21,204 bases of DNA from Gemmatimonadota bacterium (lineage in GTDB: Bacteria > Gemmatimonadota > Gemmatimonadetes > Longimicrobiales > Gaopeijiaceae): positions 1-21,204 of the forward strand of contig JAGWBP010000035.1 in the NCBI GenBank assembly GCA_021295835.1. Reading direction: 5' to 3'. This document shows positions 15,154-21,204 of the stretch, piece by piece (positions within the stretch are counted from its first letter, which is position 1; every line of letters begins with the position of its first letter). The notes under the pieces are model-generated. The model saw only the letters and a program-made list of their open reading frames with translations, made no database searches and was not told the DNA's origin. A program made the translations under genes and the position numbers.

Positions 15154-15644
15154 CGACGAGAGACCCGCAACCAACCCACCTGGACAAGCGCGGGCGGGCC
15201 AGGATGGTGAATGTCGGTGCCAAGGAGGTAACCGCGCGCCGGGCGACCGCGCGGGGAGTGCTCCGCTGCTCGCCCGCGGCGTATCGGACTCTGATGGAGG
15301 GCGGCAACCCCAAGGGCAACGTCGAGCAGGTGGCCCGCGTGGCCGGGATCATGGCGGGGAAGCGCACCGCCGAGCTGATCCCCCTCTGCCATCAGCTCCC
15401 CGCAGCCAGCATCGAGGTCGCTATCGACCCGGTTGCCGAGATGCCGGGCCTACAGGTGACCGCGACTGCGAAGGTGAATGCGCCCACAGGCGTCGAGATG
15501 GAGGCGCTCACCGCCGTCTCGGTGGCGCTCCTGACCGCCTACGACATGCTGAAGGCCGTAGATCGCGGCATGAGGATCGAGTCGATCCGCCTCCTCGAAA
15601 AGTCCGGCGGGAGGAGCGGCGAGTGGAGGGCGGCGGACCGCTAG
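15150..15644 (+). CDS. moaC: Cyclic pyranopterin monophosphate synthase MoaC
   Basis: MoaC converts the MoaA product to cyclic pyranopterin monophosphate in molybdenum cofactor synthesis. Diagnostic motifs are ARMVNVGAKEVTARRATARG, then KGNVEQVARVAGIMAGKRTA, ELIPLCHQLP and VNAPTGVEMEALTAVSVALL, followed by TAYDMLKAVDRGM, which holds the conserved Lys and Asp near the active site. Length is 164 residues, typical for the family. The ATG overlaps the stop of the delta-prime-like gene (ATGA), so it is translated from the same message. No moaA, moaD or moaE is visible in the window, so the rest of the pathway lies elsewhere. Confidence 0.95.
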   Translation: MTTRDPQPTHLDKRGRARMVNVGAKEVTARRATARGVLRCSPAAYRTLMEGGNPKGNVEQVARVAGIMAGKRTAELIPLCHQLPAASIEVAIDPVAEMPGLQVTATAKVNAPTGVEMEALTAVSVALLTAYDMLKAVDRGMRIESIRLLEKSGGRSGEWRAADR

Positions 15645-15660
15645 CGGGCCTTTCCGGCCC
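15638..15660 (+). terminator. Weak hairpin at the end of moaC, possible operon terminator
   Basis: CCGCTAGCGG (15638-15647) is a self-complementary decamer spanning the stop codon. It is followed by GGGCC-TTTCC-GGCCC (15646-15660), a five-pair GC stem. The two stems overlap and there is no T-run, so intrinsic termination is uncertain. Confidence 0.3.
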
Positions 15661-15710
15661 CCCGGACGGCCCAAAGGGAGAGGGAGCGGAACCGCCGGTG
15701 TTTGGTTAGG

Positions 15711-15836
15711 GTGGCCGAAACCCTGTTCGGCAACCGAGGCCCGGAGGACCGGACCCTCTGCTACGGGGATTGTCTGGACTGGATAAGCCAATGGGACAGC
15801 GAGACGGTGGACCTGCGATGGTCGCCTCCAAGGTAA
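15711..15836 (+). pseudogene. N-terminal ghost of a DNA methyltransferase
   Basis: A frame from GTG 15711 to TAA 15836 gives 41 residues, including LFGNRGPEDRTLCYGDCLDW and ISQWDSETVDL. This matches the start of type III/DpnA-like adenine-specific methyltransferases, where intact members continue YGDCLDWM, a short helix and VDLIYLDPPFNSN. Here the catalytic DPPF motif is lost immediately after VDL, giving RWSPPR and then the stop, so the remnant is inactive. About 40 of several hundred residues survive. Another short open stretch after it (RHLDGEGTYWNLSRRTHEE, ending near 15904) is unassigned. Confidence 0.5.
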
Positions 15837-15900
15837 TCGGCGCACCCGCCACCTCGACGGCGAAGGCACCTATTGGAACCTGAGCCGAAGGACGCATGAG

Positions 15901-15935
15901 GAATGATATCATTCATGCCTGTGGTGTGATATCAC
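15901..15935. promoter_or_regulatory. Two TGATATCA palindromes, orphan antitoxin-type operator
   Basis: GAATGATATCATTC (15901-15914) and GTGATATCAC (15926-15935) are both perfect palindromes sharing TGATATCA, with centres 23 bp apart. Paired AT-rich palindromes of this kind are typical of ribbon-helix-helix antitoxin operators (VapB/CopG-like), but no such gene follows on either strand. The surrounding 15645-16027 gap otherwise holds only the methyltransferase ghost. Confidence 0.5.
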
Positions 15936-16027
15936 GGCCGCTCGCCATCCGGTCGACACCCACCGCAGCCGACCGGAACCTGCTGATCCTTCTCAGCTCT
16001 CGGCCACTTCCGTGCCTTCGTTCCGGC

Positions 16028-16696
16028 CTACAGGACCGTCACCTCGATGTCGAGTGAAGCGGATAAACCGCCGGGGTCCGTCGCCTCCACCGTAATGGTC
16101 GCGGAACCCGTCGCGATGGCCTCGATCAAGATGGCAACTCCCGACACGAAGACAGTGGCCACCTCCACGTCCGACGACAACACGCTAAGCGTGAGCATAT
16201 CCCCATCCGGGTCTTCGAAGCAGGGCTGGATAAGCAAGGACTGCCCCACCAACAGGGTTTGTGGGGGTATGGTTTCACATACCTCCGGTGGCCGGTTGCT
16301 GAGCACCGTCACTTCGAATTCGTGCTGGGCGGTCATATCGTGGGGGTCTGTCGCCACGACCGTAATGGTCGCGGAACCCGCCGAGATGCCCTTGACGCTG
16401 ATGGTGGAATCCGGCACGGCAACGGTGGCCACTTCCATGTCCGACGACGACGCGCTCAGCTTCAGTTCCTCCCCTTCCGGGTCCTCGAAGCACGGCATGA
16501 GGCGCACCTCCTGCTCCCGCGACACGGTTTGTCGGGGTATGCTGCCGCACGCCCGGGGAGGCTCGGAATCCTCCGGAGGCGGGGAACCCCCCCCACACGC
16601 GAAAAGGCAGACGACCGCAGCCGGGAGCGGCGACCAGCGCAGAGGGGATCCGTATTGCCGCAGGGGTGAGCTAACAGAGGCAGAGGGGCGATTCAT
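16028..16696 (-). CDS. Lipoprotein with two tandem Ig-like / cadherin-like repeats
   Basis: The protein has 222 residues. The leader (LPAAVVCLFACGGG) has a lipobox LFAC, so it is likely lipid-anchored. After a short Pro/Glu linker come two repeats of about 90 residues, with matching features: ACGSIPRQT then MPCFEDPEG in the first, and VCETIPPQT then QPCFEDPDG in the second. Each ends ATITV-x-ATDP followed by a strand EVTVL. The paired Cys in each repeat probably form a disulfide. This is the putative-Ig/dystroglycan-type fold found in surface and adhesion proteins. The protein stops straight after repeat 2. No catalytic domain is present, so binding or spacing is the likely role; the partner is unknown. 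Confidence 0.75.
   Translation of the reverse strand: MNRPSASVSSPLRQYGSPLRWSPLPAAVVCLFACGGGSPPPEDSEPPRACGSIPRQTVSREQEVRLMPCFEDPEGEELKLSASSSDMEVATVAVPDSTISVKGISAGSATITVVATDPHDMTAQHEFEVTVLSNRPPEVCETIPPQTLLVGQSLLIQPCFEDPDGDMLTLSVLSSDVEVATVFVSGVAILIEAIATGSATITVEATDPGGLSASLDIEVTVL
16038..16577 (-). repeat. Two 270-bp in-frame tandem repeats within the lipoprotein gene
   Basis: The units are offset by exactly 270 bp. For example, ACCGTAATGGTCGCGGAACC occurs at 16089 and again at 16359. The DNA identity in such blocks points to an internal duplication that is fairly recent or kept similar. Confidence 0.75.
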
Positions 16697-16771
16697 CGGT
16701 GTATTCCTTCCCTTCGTTCCATGGTACGCGCCCGGCGGGGCTCCTGCAAGGGTAATGTAAGCGGCGGACCG

Positions 16772-17965
16772 CTAACGGTGGCCTTTCGGCGGCGGATTGG
16801 CGTACACGCCCTCCCGTCCGGGAATGACCAGGCGGGTGCCGACCTGCAGGCGCTTCGGCTCGACTGTGGGGTTGGCGGTGCGCAGCTCCTCGAGGGAGAG
16901 CCGATAGTAGCGCGCGATCTCCCAGAGCGTCTCGCCCGGCGCCACGGTGTGCACGGAGCGCGCCACCCTGGCCGCTCGCGGAATTGCGGCGAGCCGATCG
17001 GCGAACTCCACTCCGCTCCCCAGCGGCAGGCGGACCAGAGTAGGGGCGTCGGCCGGGGTCAGCCCGAGGCGCAGGTGCGGATTCAGCCGCTCGACCTCCG
17101 CGACCGGAACTCCCGCCGCGTCCGCGATGGCCTCCACCGAGGCGGCGCCTGCGACCTGCGCCTCGTCGAATAGCCAGCGTCGGTCCCTCGCCAGGCCGTC
17201 GAAGCCGAAGGAAGCGGGATCGCCCGCGATTATGGCCGCGGCAAGGTACTTGGGAACGAAGTCGCGGGTCTGCGGGGGAAGGCTGCCGCGGATCTTCAGG
17301 AAGAGGGCGTCATCGCGCACATCACCCCCTCCCAAGGCGCGGATGGCGCGGCCCACACGCCCGGGGCCCGCGTTGTAGGCGGCAAGGGTGAGGAACCACG
17401 ACGGGAATTGCGCATTCAGCCGCTCCAGGTAGTCGAGGGCACGGGGAGTGGCCGCAAAGGGATCGAGGCGCTCGTCAACGAGATCGTCCACCCTGAGGCC
17501 CATCCACCTTGCCGTCCGCGGCATGAACTGCCAGAGGCCAGCCGCCCCCACCCGCGACTCGGCCGTCGGGTTGTAGCTCGCCTCGATGATCGGCAGGTAG
17601 CGGAGCGAAGCCGGAAGCCGACGGGCGGCCAGGAGCGAGTCGACGAAGTGCTCGTAGCGGCCCATTCGGACGAGCGCTCGTCCGAAGCGGGCGCGGGCGC
17701 GGGTGTCCCAGTAGCCCATCCACCAGTCGATGCGCTCCTGAATGGCGGCGTCGTGCGTCTCGGATGACGCGAGTATGGGGTCGCTGTGGCCGTGGCGTAG
17801 CCATGTGGTGCCGATCCTCTGGCCGTTCATACCCGGCGGAGTGGCTCCAGCCTCCGGTGGCCGCGCCCCACCCCGTCCGCACGCCGCGAGGATCGCCGTC
17901 AGAAGGAGGACCGGGAGCTTGGGGGCAAGGCGTCCGCCGCCAGCTCCTCGGTCTCGGCCGCGCAC
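16772..17965 (-). CDS. Membrane-bound lytic murein transglycosylase (SLT domain plus LysM), MltD-like
   Basis: The protein has 397 residues from GTG 17965. The signal peptide ends in a lipobox LAAC (Cys 29). The SLT catalytic domain spans about residues 105-240. The catalytic Glu is E128 in LRYLPIIEASYNPTAESRVG, followed by AAGLWQFMPRTARWMGL and later TLAAYNAGPGRVGRAI. A degenerate LysM-like segment (IADAAGVPVAEVERLNPHLR) lies around 275-312 and a good LysM at about 340-385 (HTVAPGETLWEIARYYRLSL, then EELRTANP). The enzyme cleaves peptidoglycan between MurNAc and GlcNAc. It lies 80 bp after guaB on the same strand. No clear Shine-Dalgarno is seen, so the start may be slightly off. Confidence 0.9.
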   Translation of the reverse strand: MRGRDRGAGGGRLAPKLPVLLLTAILAACGRGGARPPEAGATPPGMNGQRIGTTWLRHGHSDPILASSETHDAAIQERIDWWMGYWDTRARARFGRALVRMGRYEHFVDSLLAARRLPASLRYLPIIEASYNPTAESRVGAAGLWQFMPRTARWMGLRVDDLVDERLDPFAATPRALDYLERLNAQFPSWFLTLAAYNAGPGRVGRAIRALGGGDVRDDALFLKIRGSLPPQTRDFVPKYLAAAIIAGDPASFGFDGLARDRRWLFDEAQVAGAASVEAIADAAGVPVAEVERLNPHLRLGLTPADAPTLVRLPLGSGVEFADRLAAIPRAARVARSVHTVAPGETLWEIARYYRLSLEELRTANPTVEPKRLQVGTRLVIPGREGVYANPPPKGHR

Positions 17966-18045
17966 CCGACGGGCCGAGCTAGCCAGCGGAGCGCTTCGCC
18001 GCTCTCGCTGCTCGCGCGATATCGTTCACGGACTGGTAGCAGCCT

Positions 18046-19509
18046 CTAGACGCTGTAGTTGGGTGCCTCACGGGTAATCGTGACGTCGTGCGGGTGGGAT
18101 TCGCGCAGCCCTCCTGAGGTCACCCGCACAAAGCGGGCCTTCGCTCTGAGCTCGGCGAGCGACCCCGCCCCGCAGTAGCCCATCCCGCTCCGAAGTCCCC
18201 CGACGAGCTGGAAGATCGTGTCTGCCACCGGGCCGCGGAAGGCGACGCGCGCCTCGATCCCCTCCGGGACAAGCTTGCTGGGAGAGGTGCTCTCCTGGAA
18301 GTACCGATCCGCCGATCCCTCCTCCATCGCCGAGAGCGACCCCATGCCCCTTACCGTCTTGAAGCGGCGACCCTCCAGGAGGAACTCCTCCCCCGGCGAC
18401 TCCGACGTGCCAGCGAGCATCGAGCCCATCATCGCCGAGTGCGCTCCCGCCGCCAGCGCCTTCGCCACATCCCCGGAGTACCGAATGCCTCCGTCCGCGA
18501 TCACAGGCACCCGCCCTTCGGTACCCTCGACGGCGTCCATCACGGCCGTAAGCTGCGGGAGCCCCACCCCGGTCACCACCCGAGTCGTGCAGATCGATCC
18601 CGGACCGATCCCAACCTTCACCGCGTCGGCGCCGCGCTCGACCAGACCCCTGGCGCCCTCCGCCGTCCCCACATTCCCGGCGACGATCTGCTGGTCGCCA
18701 AGGGCCTCGCGCAGACGCTCCACCGCCCTCAGCACCCCCTCCGAGTGCCCGTGCGCGGTGTCGAGCACGATGAAGTCCACCCCGGCCGAGGTCAGCTCGC
18801 GCGCCCGCTCCAGATCCACGGAGGCCGCGCCCACCGCGGCGCCCACCCGCAGGCGTCCATGCTCATCCTTGCAGGCGCTGGGGAATTGCCGGCGCTTGAA
18901 GATGTCCTTGACGGTGATCAGCCCCTCGAGCCGTCCATCCCGCCCAACCACCGGCAGCTTCTCGATGCGGTGGCGGTGAAGGATCTCCTGCGCCTCGTCC
19001 AGGGTGGTGCCGACCGGGGCGGTCACCAGCCTCTCCGAGGTCATCAGCGCCGATACTGGCCGGTCCAGGTCGCTCTCGAACTGCAGGTCGCGATTGGTGA
19101 TGATCCCCACCAGCGCGCCGTCCGGCCGCACAATCGGCACGCCGCTGATCGAGAAGCGCGACATGAGGGCGAGCGCCTCCCTGATCGAAGCCTCCGGCCC
19201 CAGGGTGATCGGGTTCATGATCATGCCGCTCTCGGAGCGCTTCACCCGGTCGACCTCCTGCACCTGGCGATCCACGGGCATGTTCTTGTGGATCACCCCG
19301 ACGCCCCCCTCCCGGGCCACGGCAATCGCCATCTCGGCCTCGGTGACGGTGTCCATCGCCGCCGACACGAAGGGTACGGAGAGCTCGATCCGGTTCGTGA
19401 GCCGGGTGGTGACGTTGGTCTCGCTCGGGTGCACCCGGGAGTGCCCGGGAACGAGGAGAACATCGTCGAAGGTGAAGGCTTCCTTGATGACCTTCTCGCC
19501 TTGGGCCAA
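18046..19509 (-). CDS. guaB: IMP dehydrogenase (GuaB), GMP synthesis
   Basis: GuaB oxidises IMP to XMP with NAD, the committed step to GMP. The protein has 487 residues, the usual length. The start is TTG 19509, with GGGAG seven bases upstream; the N-terminus KEAFTFDDVLLVPGHSRVHP is typical. Two CBS domains lie at about residues 95-205. The catalytic loop GIGPGSICTTRVVTGVG places the nucleophile at Cys 307. IADGGIRYSGDVAKALAAGA and the flap region before the C-terminus are also present. About 90 bp upstream lies a tandem-dyad element shared with pdxA, which may control it. The following lytic transglycosylase may be cotranscribed. Confidence 0.97.
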   Translation of the reverse strand: MAQGEKVIKEAFTFDDVLLVPGHSRVHPSETNVTTRLTNRIELSVPFVSAAMDTVTEAEMAIAVAREGGVGVIHKNMPVDRQVQEVDRVKRSESGMIMNPITLGPEASIREALALMSRFSISGVPIVRPDGALVGIITNRDLQFESDLDRPVSALMTSERLVTAPVGTTLDEAQEILHRHRIEKLPVVGRDGRLEGLITVKDIFKRRQFPSACKDEHGRLRVGAAVGAASVDLERARELTSAGVDFIVLDTAHGHSEGVLRAVERLREALGDQQIVAGNVGTAEGARGLVERGADAVKVGIGPGSICTTRVVTGVGLPQLTAVMDAVEGTEGRVPVIADGGIRYSGDVAKALAAGAHSAMMGSMLAGTSESPGEEFLLEGRRFKTVRGMGSLSAMEEGSADRYFQESTSPSKLVPEGIEARVAFRGPVADTIFQLVGGLRSGMGYCGAGSLAELRAKARFVRVTSGGLRESHPHDVTITREAPNYSV

Positions 19510-19605
19510 TTGGAGCTCCCGGGTATAGTCTTCCGAAGTGGCGCTAGCCGATCGCGGGCAATCTCGCCGGGAGGCGAGGATAGGGCGACAGAGGGTTGGA
19601 ATCCC

Positions 19606-19646
19606 CCTGTAATGCGCAGATTACGAAATGTAAACCGTAGTTTACA
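19606..19646 (-). promoter_or_regulatory. Tandem-dyad operator and promoter-like element before guaB
   Basis: On the minus strand it begins TGTAAACTACGGTTTACA (19646-19629), a dyad with 7-bp arms. It continues to a second dyad GTAATCTGCGCATTAC (19624-19609), with 5-bp arms. The centres are 21 bp apart, exactly as before pdxA. TTTACA (19634-19629), 17 bp and TACAGG (19611-19606) mark a possible promoter. Transcription would start near 19599, leaving a leader of about 90 nt to the guaB TTG. Confidence 0.7.
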
Positions 19647-19648
19647 TA

Positions 19649-19674
19649 TGACAGATTGTGCCGGTTATCTGTCA
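19649..19674. repeat. Inverted repeat TGACAGAT-N10-ATCTGTCA
   Basis: The 8-bp arms are perfect, with a 10-bp loop. It ends on the stop codon of the small unknown gene and lies 2 bp from the guaB operator element. It shares the TGACAGAT core with the mfd palindrome at 4905-4938. It may be a terminator-like hairpin or a diverged copy of the same repeat. Confidence 0.6.
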
Positions 19675-20073
19675 CGATTCTGGGTCCCTTTGCCGGGGCG
19701 CACGAGCTCGGCTGGAGCGGTCGGCTCCCTCCGAGGCGGAGCGGCGCTCAGGATCCGGAGCTTCCGGGGTCGAACCGCTCCCCCGCAGCTCGTCGAGTAT
19801 CTGCCGGCCAGCGCTTGCCAGACCGCTGAAGGCGCGGTCCGCCGATGCGAGCACCTGGAAGGCCTCGCGCAGCGCGGAGGGATCGACCGACCGGCTCCGC
19901 AGGCGGTCCTCTATCCCCTCGGCGAGACGCTGGAATCCACCGGCTCGACTCCGCTCCCCCTCGGTTCCGTACTTCGACTGCAGGAACTCGATGTAGTCGA
20001 GAAGCTGGTAGAGCTGATCCGCAGGGAGACTCTCGGCGGCGCGCACCAGGCGGGCTCTCAGGACATCGTGCAT
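19672..20073 (-). CDS. Small protein of unknown function, helical N-terminus
   Basis: The protein has 133 residues and I do not recognise a named family. The N-terminal half is helical, with the pattern RARLVRAAESLPADQLYQLL, then DYIEFLQSKYG. This resembles the short LP-x-x-x-x-x-x-x-DYIEFL element of some small regulator or DUF2281-like proteins, but the match is too short to assign. The C-terminal third is rich in Arg, Ser, Pro and Asp and looks disordered. No signal peptide or membrane segment is seen. It is read toward guaB but separated from it by the inverted repeat and the tandem-dyad promoter element, so guaB probably has its own promoter. It is divergent from the acyltransferase, with a 56-bp gap. 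Confidence 0.6.
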   Translation of the reverse strand: MHDVLRARLVRAAESLPADQLYQLLDYIEFLQSKYGTEGERSRAGGFQRLAEGIEDRLRSRSVDPSALREAFQVLASADRAFSGLASAGRQILDELRGSGSTPEAPDPERRSASEGADRSSRARAPRQRDPES

Positions 20074-20129
20074 GGCCTAAGTAAGAAGCCGCTAGCCAGC
20101 GCCGGGCGCAAGTCCCCATAGTAGATGGC

Positions 20130-20975
20130 ATGGCCCCGCCCCCCGACTTCCGCTTCCGCCCGCTCAGGGCCGTCGAGCTCAATGCCCAACAGAAGAGCCG
20201 CTACGACCGCTGGCTTGCCGGGATCGACGCGGAGCTGTCGGACCCCGACACCGACCGCTACGCGCTCTGCCGCAGGGTGCTGGAGGAGATCTTCCTCCCC
20301 CCGGGCACCCGTAGGTCGCCATCGGAGCCAGACGAGGGGGAATCGCTCACGCGCTCCGTCGTGCGCGACCAGCTCGACCCCCGCAGCGTCACCCTCGAGC
20401 CCGAGTACTACCGAGAGATCGACGTGGAGCGCTACTACCGCGTCAAGCCGCTCATCTGGCTCTGGGAGATGTTCGACCGGAGTCCGCTCGGCGAGAATGT
20501 TCACCTGGGCGTCCGCTTCAGACGAATCCTGGCCAGGCGGATCTTCTCGCGGTGCGGAAGGAACTTCAAAGCCTTCCACCAGGTGAAGATGAGCTTTGGG
20601 TACGGATTGGAGGTGGGTGACGACGTGGTTGTCCACCGCCATGTCCTCCTCGACGACCGGGGCGGCATCCGGATCGGCGATCGGGCGTCGGTATCCGACT
20701 ACGCCAACGTCTACTCGCACACCCACCACATCGGCGACGCCCGCCTGGTGCGGACACCGCCGACGGTCATCGGCGCGGACTGCCGGATCGCCTACCACGC
20801 CACCGTGCTCGCGGGCGTCGAGCTCGCCCCGGGATCGATGGTCGGCGCGGCCGCGCTGGTGACGCGCGACACGGAGCCCGACCGGGTGCATGCGGGCATC
20901 CCGGCCCGCCCACGCGCCAAGAGGCCCACCGAACGCTCCCGTCCCCCGACTCCGGACCCCCTCGCCGACCGCTAG
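20130..20975 (+). CDS. Hexapeptide-repeat (left-handed beta-helix) acyltransferase
   Basis: The protein has 281 residues. Residues about 150-260 form hexapeptide turns: LEVGDDVVVHRHVLLDD, then GGIRIGDRASVSDYANVYSH, THHIGD, TVIGADCRIAYHATVLAGVE and LAPGSMVGAAALVTRD, ending AGIPAR. The THH at 198-200 would hold the catalytic His, as in the NodL/maltose acetyltransferase class, which transfer acyl groups from acyl-CoA to sugars or related acceptors. The first 145 residues are unlike the short N-terminal domain of maltose acetyltransferase. They are charged and helical and include a Trp-rich patch (LIWLWEMFDRSPLGENVHLG). The acceptor is unknown. No clear Shine-Dalgarno is seen before the ATG, and the nearest neighbour is divergent. 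Confidence 0.8.
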   Translation: MAPPPDFRFRPLRAVELNAQQKSRYDRWLAGIDAELSDPDTDRYALCRRVLEEIFLPPGTRRSPSEPDEGESLTRSVVRDQLDPRSVTLEPEYYREIDVERYYRVKPLIWLWEMFDRSPLGENVHLGVRFRRILARRIFSRCGRNFKAFHQVKMSFGYGLEVGDDVVVHRHVLLDDRGGIRIGDRASVSDYANVYSHTHHIGDARLVRTPPTVIGADCRIAYHATVLAGVELAPGSMVGAAALVTRDTEPDRVHAGIPARPRAKRPTERSRPPTPDPLADR

Positions 20976-20988
20976 CCACGCGTAGCGG
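20969..20988 (+). terminator. Weak hairpin after the acyltransferase stop
   Basis: CCGCTA and TAGCGG form 6-bp arms around an 8-bp loop that overlaps the stop codon. There is no T-run, so this is only a possible terminator. Confidence 0.25.
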
Positions 20989-21077
20989 ACCGGAGGCGAC
21001 TTGCCGGAGCGGCCCGCTGGACCCCGGCGACGGCCCCCCGAACGCTGCCCGCATTCTCGCGCGGCGGCCGGGCGGTC

Positions 21078-21099
21078 CCTATGTTTCCAACGTCATAGG
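21078..21099 (-). terminator. Inverted repeat downstream of the right-edge gene
   Basis: CCTATG and CATAGG are 6-bp arms around a 10-bp loop, about 45 bp beyond the stop of the minus-strand gene that ends at 21144. It could be a terminator or part of a mobile-element end. It lacks a T-run. Confidence 0.25.
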
Positions 21100-21143
21100 A
21101 AGTTCTTCGGGCAGGTTCTTCCCCCTTTCTGGTGGGTAGCAGG

Positions 21144-21204
21144 TCATGCGGGCAGGCCATCGGGGTAGAGGTCGAGGCCGCCGAGGTGGAAGAGGATGGC
21201 GTTG
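21144..21204 (-). CDS. C-terminal end of an unidentified protein (cut by window edge)
   Basis: Nineteen codons are open to the right edge, reading AILFHLGGLDLYPDGLPA and then TGA. This minus-strand gene continues beyond the window. I do not recognise the family from so short a tail; a transposase C-terminus is one possibility given the mobile sequences at the other edge, but nothing here proves it. Codon choice is GC-rich and coding-like, with C or G in most third positions. Confidence 0.4.
   Translation of the reverse strand, partial: NAILFHLGGLDLYPDGLPA

Noticed and set aside
15636..15648. Repeated GGACCGCTAGC-like string at gene ends (also near 16764 and 20966)
   Set aside because: Two copies follow from genes ending in Ala-Asp-Arg-stop codons; the similarity is short and explained by coding sequence.

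Overview
The window is GC-rich bacterial chromosome with dense, short-spaced genes and frequent GTG/TTG starts. It carries several lipoproteins, including a beta-propeller lipoprotein of a kind common in Gemmatimonadota. A Gemmatimonadota or related origin is my best guess; it is inferred from gene style and not proven by a marker.

Layout. (1) 1-640: a partial IS3-like element sits at the left edge, abutting a multiply frameshifted integrase-core transposase remnant. (2) 1243-3945, minus strand: lepA, then a STAS/HATPase fusion protein, then a STAS-like protein, closely packed or overlapping. (3) 4001-7417, plus strand: mfd, divergent from lepA, with a perfect 14-bp-arm palindrome inside its coding sequence. 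(4) 7418-10115: a stretch of broken genes. It holds a propeller lipoprotein with a one-base frameshift, a short sodium:solute symporter fragment, an XRE antitoxin whose toxin is reduced to 27 codons, and the 3' end of an IS1380-like element. (5) 10116-15644, plus strand: two parvulin-type prolyl isomerases (the second SurA-like), then pdxA, a clamp-loader delta-prime-like gene and moaC, the last three joined by ATGA overlaps. (6) 15645-16027: intergenic remnants, namely a DNA methyltransferase N-terminal ghost and two TGATATCA palindromes of antitoxin-operator type. (7) 16028-20073, minus strand: an Ig-like-repeat lipoprotein, a lytic transglycosylase with LysM, guaB and a small unknown gene. 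(8) 20130-20975, plus strand: a hexapeptide-repeat acyltransferase. (9) 21144-21204: the last codons of an unidentified minus-strand gene.

Most intact genes are housekeeping: translation (LepA), transcription-coupled repair (Mfd), outer-membrane protein folding (the PPIases), cofactor synthesis (PdxA, MoaC), replication (delta-prime-like), GMP synthesis (GuaB) and wall turnover.

The strongest unexplained signal is regulatory. A 41-bp composite element lies upstream of both pdxA and guaB and is identical at 30 of 41 positions. It consists of two dyads with centres exactly 21 bp apart, overlapping a TTTACA-N17-TACAGG promoter-like pair. I do not recognise the regulator. Other points of interest are the STAS/HATPase pair in the lepA transcription unit, the coding palindrome in mfd whose arm core recurs next to the guaB element, and the antitoxin left without its toxin.
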